Shown here piece by piece: positions 23,953 through 32,439 of a stretch of DNA of 64,000 bases. The notes under the pieces were generated by a model. The model was not told where the DNA came from. It ran no database searches and worked only from the letters and a program-made list of their open reading frames with translations. How positions within the stretch are numbered: the stretch's first letter is position 1; every line of letters starts with the position of its first letter. This stretch comes from Allobosea sp. (GTDB lineage: Bacteria; Pseudomonadota; Alphaproteobacteria; Rhizobiales; Beijerinckiaceae), in assembly GCA_024231975.1 (NCBI GenBank), contig JAAEQB010000009.1, positions 62,001 to 126,000 on the forward strand. The letters run 5' to 3'. The position numbers and the translations under genes are program-made.

Positions 23953-24390
23953 TCACCTCGGCGCGGATTGGGTTGACTTCGAAGAAGCTCGGTCAGCCAG
24001 TCTATGTGGAGGCGGGGCGGTTCCCGAATGTGGGGCATCGATCAGGACCCCCTCGAAGGGAAAGTCCGTCGAGCCCGGGATCCTCATCTGGATTGCGCGG
24101 CCGGATAGCCAGACATCGAAGCAGGCGCTTCCGCCGCCCTCGGGATTGGTTTTGCAGAGCTGGTTCTTCATGATGTGCCAGGAGCCCACACGCGTGTTGC
24201 CCATCTCGTCGCTGACGAGCCGTCCGTTCGGCTGGTAGATCTCGCCCCAATGGGATTCGTCGGTCAGTTGCCTGCCGACTAGCTTGGCTCGGATCTGGGC
24301 ACCGCTGAGCTTCTGGAACACCTCGGCGCCGGCAGCGGTGCTGAACCCGATCGCGATGGCGATCACGGCAAGGATGGGTGCGCGCTTCAT
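23953..24390 (-). CDS. Exported small protein, paralogue A
   Basis: 145 aa. The signal peptide ends at AGAEV (about residue 22). The mature domain has the pattern FQKLSGAQIRAKLVGRQLTDE-HW-E and MGNTRVGSWHIMKNQLC, which recurs in its neighbour at 24429, so the two arose by duplication. One cysteine pair (QLC ... SACFD) probably forms a disulphide. Function unknown; periplasmic. The gene is followed by the ATP-grasp gene after 4 bp. Confidence 0.75.
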   Translation of the reverse strand: MKRAPILAVIAIAIGFSTAAGAEVFQKLSGAQIRAKLVGRQLTDESHWGEIYQPNGRLVSDEMGNTRVGSWHIMKNQLCKTNPEGGGSACFDVWLSGRAIQMRIPGSTDFPFEGVLIDAPHSGTAPPPHRLADRASSKSTQSAPR

Positions 24391-24428
24391 GGTTCGCCTG
24401 GGCCCTTAAGTTCGTTGGCAGGCATCGG

Positions 24429-24818
24429 TCAGCGCCGCGCCATGGGCCGCTGAACGATGCCCTCTTCGTAGATGTCGAAGCCAGGCTCCTGGAGCCGGTA
24501 GGTCTTTCCCGAGTGCAGGACGGCGTAACATCGCTGCTCACCGGGCGAACGATCGAGGCAAAGCTGATCCCGCTTCACCTGCCAGCGGCCGAGGGTCTTC
24601 CTGCCCATTCCCGTGTTCGTGAGGGTTCCGTCCTGCCCGAACAGAAGCACCCAGTGGACCTCGTCGGTGAACTCCATGCCGGTGAACCGGCTGCGGATTT
24701 CCGATCCCTTGAGCGGTCGAAAGGTTTCCGCGTAGACGGTGCCTATTCCCAACAGAGCCGCCAGACCCAGGATCGCGCCCGCAGTCGCCGAAGCGCGATG
24801 CCAAATGGTGATCATCAC
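24429..24818 (-). CDS. Exported small protein, paralogue B
   Basis: 129 aa. A signal peptide or membrane anchor spans residues 12-30 (ATAGAILGLAALLGIGTVYA). The mature part FRPLKGSEIRSRFTGMEFTDEVHW and MGRKTLGRWQVKRDQLC matches paralogue A over its whole length, with the same cysteine pair (QLC ... QRCYA). It overlaps the ChrB-like stop by 4 nt. The domain reads like a small lipocalin-like beta sheet, but I do not recognise a named family. Confidence 0.75.
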   Translation of the reverse strand: MMITIWHRASATAGAILGLAALLGIGTVYAETFRPLKGSEIRSRFTGMEFTDEVHWVLLFGQDGTLTNTGMGRKTLGRWQVKRDQLCLDRSPGEQRCYAVLHSGKTYRLQEPGFDIYEEGIVQRPMARR

Positions 24819-25285
24819 GCAGCGGTCGCCTTCGACATCCGCGGCCAGTTATGCGTCTCGCCCTTGCGACGGGACGCCCAAGCGTAGAGCGCGTCGTAGA
24901 TGATGAACCCGCGCTTCAGCACCTCGTGATCATCTGGCGAGAGATCGCGAAGCCCCATCGAGATCGCCAGGAGCCCGGCCGATTGCGGCGTCAGGTCATG
25001 CCTGTCCGTATCGGCGCCGCGAACGATGGCAGCGATCGTGGCGATGGCCGGGTCCTTGGCGAGGTTGTGCTTCTCGACGAAGGTGTCGAAGCTGCATCCC
25101 TCGCCGACATGCGTGTATTCGACACCGGGCACGTCATAAGGGATGGCGCCGGTTTCCTCGGCCACCTTCCGGACCTGATCCGGCGGCACGAACAGGAACT
25201 CCGGCTCCTTGTCGATGAACCGCGTGATCAGCCAGGGACAGGCGATCCGGTCGATGACGGGGCGTTCACGTGTGACCCATTTCAT
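24815..25285 (-). CDS. Stand-alone ChrB C-terminal domain protein
   Basis: 156 aa. WVTRERPVIDRIACPWLITRFIDKEPEFLFV is the start of the ChrB C-terminal domain and aligns with the second half of the full ChrB at 26353 (WVTRQGVFVDRIACSWLIRRFIDP). Later GEGCSFDTFVEKHNL and DRHDLTPQSAGLLAISMGL also match. It lacks the N-terminal DNA-binding half, so it is unlikely to be a repressor; such short proteins are annotated as chromate-resistance accessories. It is coupled by overlaps to the genes on both sides. Confidence 0.88.
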   Translation of the reverse strand: MKWVTRERPVIDRIACPWLITRFIDKEPEFLFVPPDQVRKVAEETGAIPYDVPGVEYTHVGEGCSFDTFVEKHNLAKDPAIATIAAIVRGADTDRHDLTPQSAGLLAISMGLRDLSPDDHEVLKRGFIIYDALYAWASRRKGETHNWPRMSKATAA

Positions 25286-26253
25286 GGTGTCGGCCTCCCT
25301 TCAGCGGTGACAAGTGGAACGGTCGGGGCGCCGATCGCGTGCCAGGCGGCGATGCCGCCCGCGAGTGAATGGGCATCGAGGCCGCGGCGGCGGAGTTCGG
25401 CGACGGCGTCGCCGCTGACCTGGAAGCCGTAGACGCGATAGGCGACGATCGGCTTGTCCTTCGGCAGCTCCTTAGCCCAATCGGCGATCAGCTCGGGCGC
25501 GCGCAGCTGCGCTCCCGGGATCATGTCGCTGCGCTTCGCCAGGTCTTCTGCCAGGCAGACATCCAGCAAGACAAGATCATCCCGGCGTTGCAGGCGGGCA
25601 AGCAGGTCCTCGGCGGCGATACTGTCTCCGGCAGGGACAGGTGCGGCTGCGCCGGTCACAAGACCGCTCATGGCGAGTCTCTGGAAACGGGCGCCGACCC
25701 GTTCCCAATGGATGTTCTTCATGAAGGCGTCGACATAGGCGCCGGCCTTCGCCCCGAAGTCGATGTGATAGGCATGCTCGTACATGTCGAGTGCCATGAT
25801 CGGGATGCTGCCGGCGAGGCAATTCGTATGATCCTGCCCCCACTGGATCATCAGGCGCTGATGCCGTTCCGACCAGACCAGCAAAGTCCAGCCCGAGCCG
25901 CCTGCCTGCGCCTTGGCACATGCCGCAAACTTCGAGCGCCAGCCGGCGACGCTGCCGAAGTCGCGCTCCAATGCCAGCGCCAAGTCGCCCGCAGCATCGC
26001 CGCTACCGCCGAGGCCGTCGAAATAGATCTCATGCAGGATCGCCGAGTTGGCGGCAATGAGTTCCTCCCGCTTGAGGCCATTGATGTCGAAGACCGGGGC
26101 CTGGCTCCAGTCGAGTTCGTCGAGGCGGCGCTCGATGGCGTTGAGGCGCCGCACGGCGCCTCCGTAATTGTTCTCGTAGTGGCTCGCCAGAAGCCGCTCG
26201 GAGAGCCCGTCAAGGCGCGGCGGCTTGAAGGGCAAGGGCATGATCCGATGCAT
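25282..26253 (-). CDS. Fe/Mn superoxide dismutase fused to a degenerate rhodanese domain
   Basis: 323 aa. Residues 1-205 are a ChrC-type superoxide dismutase (SHYENNYGGAVRRL with H25; ILHEIYFDGLGG; DMYEHAYHIDFG supplying Asp and His ligands). Residues about 215-315 form a rhodanese fold (DLVLLDVCLAEDLAKRSDMIPGA; ELRRRGLDAHSLAGGIAAW). The catalytic-loop Cys expected after the KPIVAY strand is missing (AYRVYGFQ), so sulfur transfer is not expected. It removes superoxide produced during chromate reduction. It heads the minus-strand operon and is divergent from chrB. Confidence 0.9.
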   Translation of the reverse strand: MHRIMPLPFKPPRLDGLSERLLASHYENNYGGAVRRLNAIERRLDELDWSQAPVFDINGLKREELIAANSAILHEIYFDGLGGSGDAAGDLALALERDFGSVAGWRSKFAACAKAQAGGSGWTLLVWSERHQRLMIQWGQDHTNCLAGSIPIMALDMYEHAYHIDFGAKAGAYVDAFMKNIHWERVGARFQRLAMSGLVTGAAAPVPAGDSIAAEDLLARLQRRDDLVLLDVCLAEDLAKRSDMIPGAQLRAPELIADWAKELPKDKPIVAYRVYGFQVSGDAVAELRRRGLDAHSLAGGIAAWHAIGAPTVPLVTAEGRPTP

Positions 26254-26352
26254 GGCATCCTCGTTCGGGATACGTGATGGCAGCGGACGCTACGCTCGAA
26301 TTTAAAATGATACAAGTGTTGCTTTTGACAGTTTTGATGATACGGTGACGAC
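26254..26352. promoter_or_regulatory. Divergent chr promoter region
   Basis: The 99-bp spacer contains TTGACA at 26325-26330 and two copies of a TGATAC element (ATGATACAAG near 26308; GATGATACGG near 26337). Both operons should be controlled from here; ChrB-type proteins are known to repress chr promoters, so the TGATAC repeats are candidate binding sites. The -10 elements are not clear. Confidence 0.5.
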
Positions 26353-27339
26353 ATGAGCAATGATGCCCCCTCGGCAGAGCAGCGCTGGCTGCTGCTGATC
26401 CACCAGTTGCCGAGCAAGCCCGCCTACTTCCGGGTGAAGGTCTGGCGCCGCCTGCAAGGGATCGGGGCCGTCGCGGTGAAGAGCACGGTCTATGCGCTGC
26501 CGGCGAATGCCGAGACGCAGGAGGATTTCGAATGGCTGCTCAAGGAGATCATTGAAGGCGGCGGCGAGGCCATGGTCTGCGAAGCCCGTTTGATCGACGG
26601 CCTTTCCGACGCTCAAGCGCGCGCGCTCTTCGACGCGGCCCGCGACGAGGACTACGAGGAAATCTCCAAAGAGGCGCGAGCCCTTTCGGCCCGTCCAGTC
26701 CAGGACTCGCAGGCGGACGCTGCCGCGGAACTCCGAACCCAGATCAACCGCCTGCGCAAGCGCTTGGCGGATATCGCGGCCATCGACTTCTTCGCGGCGA
26801 CCGGCCGTCTCACCGCTGAAAGCCTGATCGCGGAACTTGAGCGCAGGCTCGCAAAGGATAACGACATGGCCGAAACGCCAAAGGAAGCTCCACCGCAGGC
26901 CGCACCAGACTTCAGAGGCCGGGTTTGGGTCACGCGCCAGGGTGTCTTTGTCGATCGGATCGCCTGCAGTTGGCTGATCCGACGCTTCATCGACCCCAAT
27001 GCCATCATCCGCTTCGTTCCGGGCAAGAGCTACGAACCCAAGCCTGGAGAACTGCGCTTCGACATGTTCGAAGGCGAGATCACCCATGAGGGCGACCGCT
27101 GTAGTTTCGAGGTCCTGCTGGTCCGTGCCGGCCTTGCCGATCCCGCGCTCCAGGCCGTCGCCGAGATCGTCCACGATATCGACCTGAAGGACGGCAAGTT
27201 CGGGCGAGAGGAAACGACGGGTATTGCGAGCCTGATTTCGGGCGTCTGTGCTGCCAACCCGCAGGATGAAGAGCGCATCGCGCAGGGCGCGGCGGTCTTC
27301 GACAATCTCTACCAGTACTTCAAGTCCAAGCGTGCCTGA
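26353..27339 (+). CDS. chrB: Chromate-sensing regulator/accessory ChrB
   Basis: 328 aa. The N-terminal half (WLLLIHQLPSKPAYFRVKVWRRLQGIGAVAVKSTVYALP) is the winged-helix-like ChrB_N domain; a charged helical linker precedes the ChrB_C domain (WVTRQGVFVDRIACSWLIRRF, GDRCSFEVLLVRAGL, GREETTGIASLISGV). ChrB is a chromate-responsive repressor in Ochrobactrum Tn5.. -type chr loci (known) and lies here directly before chrA. It has a strong TTGACA element upstream. Confidence 0.93.
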   Translation: MSNDAPSAEQRWLLLIHQLPSKPAYFRVKVWRRLQGIGAVAVKSTVYALPANAETQEDFEWLLKEIIEGGGEAMVCEARLIDGLSDAQARALFDAARDEDYEEISKEARALSARPVQDSQADAAAELRTQINRLRKRLADIAAIDFFAATGRLTAESLIAELERRLAKDNDMAETPKEAPPQAAPDFRGRVWVTRQGVFVDRIACSWLIRRFIDPNAIIRFVPGKSYEPKPGELRFDMFEGEITHEGDRCSFEVLLVRAGLADPALQAVAEIVHDIDLKDGKFGREETTGIASLISGVCAANPQDEERIAQGAAVFDNLYQYFKSKRA

Positions 27340-27355
27340 TCGCCGGGAGGCGCCC

Positions 27356-28771
27356 ATGAACAAGATCGAGGCCATCCAAGCCGCGCCGATCGGCCAGAAG
27401 GCCGCCCCTGAGCATGGGGTTTCGTTCGGCGAGGCTGTGCGTGTCTGGGCCCGTGTCGCGGCGCTGAGCTTCGGCGGCCCTGCTGGGCAGATCGCGGTGA
27501 TGCACCGCATCATCGTGGAGGAGAAGCGCTGGATCGGCGAGACGCGCTTCCTGCACGCGCTGAACTACTGCACGCTCCTGCCGGGACCGGAAGCGCAGCA
27601 ACTGGCCGTCTATATCGGCTGGCTGATGCACAAGACCAAGGGCGGCCTGGTTGCCGGAACCTTGTTCGTGCTGCCCGGTGTCATCGCCATCATGGCGTTG
27701 AGCTGGATCTACGCGATCTTCGGCAATGTCGGGAGCGTCCAGGCGCTGTTCTTCGGCCTGAAGGCGGCGGTTCTCGCGATCGTGCTGGAAGCCGTGCTCC
27801 GGATCGGCCGACGCTCGCTGAAGAACGGCGTCATGATCGGCCTCGCTGCAGCGGCCTTTCTGGCCCTCGCCCTGTTTCAGGCACCATTTCCGCTCGTCGT
27901 GTTCGCCGCAGGCCTCATCGGCTATGTCGGCGGTCGTGCGGGCTGGTCCGCCTTCCTGGCCGGAGGTGGTCACGGCAAGGTCGGAGGCAAGCAGGTCGCC
28001 GACGTCGACTCGGCACTTGGCGAGGGCATTCCCGCGCATGCCAGGCCGCCCTTGAGCTGGTCGCTGAAGGTTGCGGCCGTCGGTGCCGTGATCTGGTTTG
28101 GCCCGATCATCGTCCTATTGGCGACGCTCGGCCGCGGCGACGTGTTCACCGAGATCTCCATCTTCTTTTCCAAGATGGCGATGGTGACCTTCGGCGGGGC
28201 CTATTCGGTCCTGTCCTATGTCGCCCAGCAGGCTGTTGATCACTATGGCTGGCTGAAGCCCGGCGAAATGCTGGACGGCCTCGGCATGGCCGAGACCACC
28301 CCCGGCCCCCTGATCATGGTCACGCAGTTCGTCGGCTTCATGGGCGCCTATCGCGCGCCAGGTTCGCTGAGCCCGCTGCTGGCTGGTACGCTCGGCGGCC
28401 TGCTGACCACCTGGGTCACCTTCGTGCCCTGCTTCCTCTGGATCTTCCTCGGCGCGCCGTTCATGGAGACGATGCGCAACAACAAGGCGCTGTCGGCTGC
28501 GCTCGGGGCCATTACGGCCGCCGTCGTCGGCGTGATCCTGAACCTCTCGATCTGGTTCGCGCTGCATGTCCTGTTCGCCGAGGTTCACCAGGTTCGGGCT
28601 TATGGCATGGAGCTCGATGTGCCGGTCCTGAGCACCGTCAACGTCGCCGCATCGCTGCTGACGATGGCAGCCATGATCGCCGTCTTCCGCTTCAAGGTTG
28701 GGATGATCCAGGTCATTGCCGCCTGCTCGGTCGCCGGATTGCTCTATGGCTTGGCCACCGGGATGGTCTGA
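27356..28771 (+). CDS. chrA: Chromate efflux protein ChrA
   Basis: 471 aa. Start 27356 follows GGGAGG. A two-domain CHR transporter: each half opens with FGGPAGQIAVMH or TFGGAYSVLSYVAQQ and includes the conserved LPGPEAQQLAVYIGW and TTPGPLIMVTQFVGF motifs. About twelve hydrophobic segments. It exports chromate using the proton gradient (known for the family). It is 16 bp after chrB and clearly cotranscribed. Confidence 0.96.
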   Translation: MNKIEAIQAAPIGQKAAPEHGVSFGEAVRVWARVAALSFGGPAGQIAVMHRIIVEEKRWIGETRFLHALNYCTLLPGPEAQQLAVYIGWLMHKTKGGLVAGTLFVLPGVIAIMALSWIYAIFGNVGSVQALFFGLKAAVLAIVLEAVLRIGRRSLKNGVMIGLAAAAFLALALFQAPFPLVVFAAGLIGYVGGRAGWSAFLAGGGHGKVGGKQVADVDSALGEGIPAHARPPLSWSLKVAAVGAVIWFGPIIVLLATLGRGDVFTEISIFFSKMAMVTFGGAYSVLSYVAQQAVDHYGWLKPGEMLDGLGMAETTPGPLIMVTQFVGFMGAYRAPGSLSPLLAGTLGGLLTTWVTFVPCFLWIFLGAPFMETMRNNKALSAALGAITAAVVGVILNLSIWFALHVLFAEVHQVRAYGMELDVPVLSTVNVAASLLTMAAMIAVFRFKVGMIQVIAACSVAGLLYGLATGMV

Positions 28772-28858
28772 AGCGGGGCGCGTTGGCACGGGGAGCTGAC
28801 AGATTTCCGGATTGTTGGATCCGTTCGACGGCGATGAATCTGACGACGACAGCCGCGG

Positions 28859-29761
28859 TCAGGTTTTCGCCGGGCGCGATCGCTCGCCCGTCGGTCGAGC
28901 CTGCGGCCGGCTCGCGATGGCCGCATAGGCTTTCACCAAGCCATGGAGATTGGCCTGCGGCAGTGGCAGTGGCGTCTTGGCGAGCGCGACAATGCGCGGC
29001 CTGGCAAAGGTCAGGCAGCGGGCTCGCATCAGCACCGAAAGCTGCGTCAGCGGCCGGGAGGCGGGCGGATCGAGCTCCAGCGGCAGTGACAGGATTTTGG
29101 CGCGATCACCGGGATCCGCCATGTGGCCGGCGCGCTCGAGCATCAGTGCGGCGCGCAGGGTCGACGCCCCCAGCCGCGGTGCAGACGCCAGGCGCAGATC
29201 CTGACCGCAAGCCGTGCAAGTGATGAACGGAGCCAGCGAGGCTGCGTCACAAACCGCAAAGCCCTGGCGGCAGGCCGGGCAGCGGTCGATCAACCGCCGG
29301 CCGTGATGCTGGCAGATCAGCTTGGTTGCAAGCCGCCAGCTGCGGCGAAGATAGGGCGCTTCGTCCCCTTCGAGGCAGTGCGGACAAAGCTGCAGCCAGG
29401 TCGCTTGGCGCCGGCCCATGGGTGACGTCGAGACGGTCACCCACGGTGCCAGCATCAGGGCCTTGTCCGTTATCGGATGGACGAGTGTCAGCCATGAAGC
29501 GGTCGACAGCGCACTTGCCGTCTCGATGGCGCCGGCGATCGCTGGCGATAGCCCGAATTCGATATTCACGGCCCAATTGCCGCTTCCCAGGCCCAGCAGT
29601 GCTCCAAGAGCGCGCGCCGGAACGCCGTTGGCCGCACCAAACCGGATCAGCCAGCCCGGCAGCCATTCGTCGGGGTAGGGAACGACCATGATGGGCCAGT
29701 GACCCGATGGCGCCGACCGATAACGCGGCTGCAACGCGATCTCGATGGGCGCGGGTCTCAT
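28859..29761 (-). CDS. tniQ: Transposition protein TniQ
   Basis: 300 aa. TniQ/TnsD-type targeting factor. The N-terminal VVPYPDEWLPGWLIRFGAANGV and the zinc-binding CPHC...ICQHHGRRLIDRCPAC...CTACG set define the family. It recognises or recruits the target together with TniB. The last gene of the tniA-tniB-tniQ operon, overlapping tniB by 4 nt. In Tn5053-type elements a resolvase gene would follow here; instead an 87-bp spacer and chrA follow. Confidence 0.92.
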   Translation of the reverse strand: MRPAPIEIALQPRYRSAPSGHWPIMVVPYPDEWLPGWLIRFGAANGVPARALGALLGLGSGNWAVNIEFGLSPAIAGAIETASALSTASWLTLVHPITDKALMLAPWVTVSTSPMGRRQATWLQLCPHCLEGDEAPYLRRSWRLATKLICQHHGRRLIDRCPACRQGFAVCDAASLAPFITCTACGQDLRLASAPRLGASTLRAALMLERAGHMADPGDRAKILSLPLELDPPASRPLTQLSVLMRARCLTFARPRIVALAKTPLPLPQANLHGLVKAYAAIASRPQARPTGERSRPAKT

Positions 29762-30648
29762 GCCAGTGCCTCGCGGATCACGGTCTGGCGTCGTTGCGAC
29801 AGTGGGATGTAGCCGAGATCTCGCAAGCTATTGCGGCTGATGTGTTCGGCTCCGGACCTCACCGCGGCGACCGCGGCCGCCGTGACGATCGCGACGGTCT
29901 CGCCGATCAGCCCCTCCGAGAGCTCGAAGATCAAGCGCGCCATCGGCTCGTCGGACAGTCCGGAGGACTTGGCGAGTGGCAGTGCGCCTTCAAGGCTGTC
30001 GAGCAGCGAGAGATAGGCCTCGTCATAGCTCCAGCGTGGCACGGGCGCGAGCTGGAAACGGCTCGCCATCTCAGCTGTCACCATGATGTGGTCGAAGATC
30101 GTCAGCTCGCCAACCAGCACCGGCGAAAGATCATAATCGCGCCCGAACCGCCGCAGCACCGCGAAGATCGCCTCGATGTCGCGGTTGCGGCCGCGCAAGC
30201 AATTATGGAACTCGTCGAAGACGATCACGCGCGGCTTCAGCTGCCGCAGCAGATGGTCGAGTTGTTCGGCCTTCGCTGCGGTGTCGCGCGTTCGGATGAG
30301 CGGCGCCTCCAGCGCGGCCAGAATCCCGGCGTAGAAATTGACCAGGCCAGAGCCTTCGCGGGTCTGCACCAGCACGACGCGTCGCGCGTTTCGCTCGGTT
30401 TCCGCGCGGCGACGGTCCATGATCGCGAAGCGTTCCGCGATCATGCTCTTGCCGTTGGCGTAGGGGCCGATCAGCATCACCCCGCGCGTGCGCAGCGCCG
30501 GCGCGCGATCGAGGCACGCCTGCAGCAGGTCGAGCGCGTTCCGCGCCGCTTGCGTGCCGATCCAGCGTGGCGCCTGCAGATGCGCGATGCGCGCGGCGGC
30601 AGGTTGTTGCAGCCAGGGTCGCAAGCTCTCGGCCAGGTGCTCGCTCAT
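29758..30648 (-). CDS. tniB: Transposition AAA+ ATPase TniB
   Basis: 296 aa. The TnsC/TniB-type regulator that bridges target and transposase. Walker A is GPYANGKS (about residue 62), Walker B is RVIVFDEFHN, and a sensor segment SPVLVGELTIFD follows. Length fits the family. It overlaps tniQ by 4 nt and starts 3 bp after the tniA stop. Confidence 0.94.
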   Translation of the reverse strand: MSEHLAESLRPWLQQPAAARIAHLQAPRWIGTQAARNALDLLQACLDRAPALRTRGVMLIGPYANGKSMIAERFAIMDRRRAETERNARRVVLVQTREGSGLVNFYAGILAALEAPLIRTRDTAAKAEQLDHLLRQLKPRVIVFDEFHNCLRGRNRDIEAIFAVLRRFGRDYDLSPVLVGELTIFDHIMVTAEMASRFQLAPVPRWSYDEAYLSLLDSLEGALPLAKSSGLSDEPMARLIFELSEGLIGETVAIVTAAAVAAVRSGAEHISRNSLRDLGYIPLSQRRQTVIREALA

Positions 30649-30651
30649 GGC

Positions 30652-32322
30652 TCACCAGTCCTCGACCGGGAGCGGGTTTCGGGCGCGGGCAGGGTGGGGC
30701 GCCGGAGGCGCGGATGGCGAAGCCAGCGCCTGATGCGGTTTTGGAGCCGCTTGCGCCAAGGCCGTCCGCGCCGCCTGTCGCCTCTCATGCTTGCTCAGCT
30801 TTTTCGTATCGGCCCCTGCACTCGGGCGCGTCGCGCTGTCGGCGATCGCCCGTATCGCCCGCCGGAGCGCAATCCTCGATTCAGGTCCGCCAGCGAGGCT
30901 GCGCCGCAAGGCGCGAGCCCGCTCATGCTCCCACAGCGTGATCGCGTCTGTATGACCATCGCGCCGCCCAACCGCCAGAAAAGCGCCGGTGTCGGGATGG
31001 CGCAGATAGATGTGGCTCAGATCGCGCGGATCGGTTCGCATCGCGAGTTTGCCGATCCGGTCGCGCCGCGGCACGAGCTCGCCCAGCCATGGCGCATAAT
31101 AGTCGATCGCATGCACGCTGACGCCCTGGGGCGTGAGCCGCCGGTCTCCGCCAGGCAAGAACGCGATCAGCACCTGGTCGGGGTCGTCCCGACGCGGAAG
31201 CAAGGCCGCAGCATGAGCGCGCCAGATCTGATCGGGTATGTCCAAACTCTTCTCATTCGGCTGGGCGTTGTGCTCAAGCACGGCGAGTGCGACGCAGCGT
31301 TCGAGTTCCGCGAAGCTGAGGCGGGCGCAGGCCTCGGAAGGATAGTGGTCGCGATCCGTGACTGAGCGGCCGGTCTGGCCCGGCAGCGTCCGCAGCACCA
31401 TGTTGAGCGTGCCGAGCAGCCGTTCGATCACGCCGCCTTGATGGACGTTTCCCTTGTGCCGCCGCCGGATCGTGATCCCAAAATCATCGCAGCCTCGGGC
31501 GAAGGCATGGCCCGTGAACTCCTTGGCGCTATCGACAACCAGGACACGCGGTCGACCGAACATCGGCCAGGCGTGAGCGCCAAGACCATGCGCCGCGAGC
31601 CATGGCACCTTGGGCGTCAGCGCTTGCTGCAGGCAGAGCGCAACCGAGAGTGAACTCGGCTTCTCCAAGGTCAGGCAAAACCCCAGAATGGCACGCGAGA
31701 AGACATCAACCGCAACCGTGAGATAGGGCCGTCCGGCCACAACGCCGACACTGTCGATCACCTCGACGAACTGAATGTCGGCCGGCGTATGGTCGATTTG
31801 GCCGATATCGAGCAGGCCATTCGCTGAAATGTAGCCCGGACGCGCTTTCAACCGCCGCGCATGCGCGAGGTTGGAGGAGCGGCCCTTGGCGATAGCGAGA
31901 TCGTCGAACAGGATCGGGATGCGTCGCTGCACTGCGCGATACGAGGGCAGGCGCTCGCCGGCCTCGCAGCAGCGCGCCCGGATCTCGGTGACGACGGGAC
32001 GAAGCTCTGGCGCCTCCTTGACCAGCCACTGCTGACGCAGAACGCCGGCGATGATCGCCTCGACGGCCGCGGTCAGCCGTGTCGCGCGCTGCCCATCCCG
32101 CCGCGGCAACAGCACTGTGATCCGCCGCTCCGGCTCATAACGCTTGAGCAGATTGTAGACGTGCCGGGTCGTGAGCCCAAGCTCAGCCGCCGCCCGCGCG
32201 ATCGACACGTGCCGCGGAGCAGACCCGTCAAGTATCCGATCGAGCTCGCGAGCCTGGCGCTTCGCCTGCGCCCAGGCATCATCTCGCGCGATCGCCACGC
32301 GACCAGAAGCCGATGTCGCCAT
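30652..32322 (-). CDS. tniA: DDE transposase TniA
   Basis: 556 aa. A Mu/Tn7 TnsB-type integrase. N-terminal HTH (RAAAELGLTTRHVYNLLKRYEP), catalytic Asp in DIGQIDHTPADIQFVE, second Asp in VLVVDSAKEFTG, and Glu in GGVIERLLGTLN about 35 residues later, followed by a C-terminal mu-type beta barrel (YAPWLGELVPRRDRI). The gene starts 117 bp inside the right transposon end and reads inward. Confidence 0.94.
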   Translation of the reverse strand: MATSASGRVAIARDDAWAQAKRQARELDRILDGSAPRHVSIARAAAELGLTTRHVYNLLKRYEPERRITVLLPRRDGQRATRLTAAVEAIIAGVLRQQWLVKEAPELRPVVTEIRARCCEAGERLPSYRAVQRRIPILFDDLAIAKGRSSNLAHARRLKARPGYISANGLLDIGQIDHTPADIQFVEVIDSVGVVAGRPYLTVAVDVFSRAILGFCLTLEKPSSLSVALCLQQALTPKVPWLAAHGLGAHAWPMFGRPRVLVVDSAKEFTGHAFARGCDDFGITIRRRHKGNVHQGGVIERLLGTLNMVLRTLPGQTGRSVTDRDHYPSEACARLSFAELERCVALAVLEHNAQPNEKSLDIPDQIWRAHAAALLPRRDDPDQVLIAFLPGGDRRLTPQGVSVHAIDYYAPWLGELVPRRDRIGKLAMRTDPRDLSHIYLRHPDTGAFLAVGRRDGHTDAITLWEHERARALRRSLAGGPESRIALRRAIRAIADSATRPSAGADTKKLSKHERRQAARTALAQAAPKPHQALASPSAPPAPHPARARNPLPVEDW

Positions 32323-32342
32323 GTGACGTTCCTCACGCGACA

Positions 32343-32369
32343 GGTCGAAATCGTAAGGGGAAAGTCGAG
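32343..32369 (-). repeat. Right subterminal transposase-binding repeat
   Basis: TCGAAATCGTAAGGGGAAAG repeats the core of the right terminal repeat (TTGAAATCGGCAAGGGAAAG) in the same orientation, 70 bp further in. Confidence 0.7.
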
Positions 32370-32412
32370 CCCCAGATTCAGGCTAAACCTCGGCAAGGAC
32401 GTGACGATCCAC

Positions 32413-32439
32413 AATTGAAATCGGCAAGGGAAAGCGACA
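32413..32439 (-). repeat. Right terminal inverted repeat of the tni transposon
   Basis: Read from the outside it begins TGTCGCTTTCCCTTGCCGAT and ends TTCAATT, matching the left end at 25 of 27 positions. Its outer edge abuts an open DUF1612 reading frame. Confidence 0.88.

Larger units (their letters stand above)
17770..32439. mobile_element. 14.67-kb tniABQ transposon carrying metal-resistance cargo
   Basis: The boundaries are two 27-bp inverted repeats, TGTCGCTTTCCCTT... at 17770-17796 and its inverse at 32413-32439, matching at 25 of 27 positions. Each end has a related subterminal repeat (17824-17847; 32343-32369), the arrangement expected for TniA/TnsB binding sites. tniA, tniB and tniQ read inward from the right end; cargo fills the rest. 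No tniR-type serine resolvase lies inside, but a tyrosine recombinase sits at the left end. The 5 bp flanking the ends (GTCGC and GCCGA) are not a duplication, so the present ends may not come from one simple insertion. Confidence 0.85.

Noticed and set aside
26302..27513. Open minus-strand frame opposite chrB and the start of chrA
   Set aside because: It lies over the divergent promoter and two known genes; no protein-like features.
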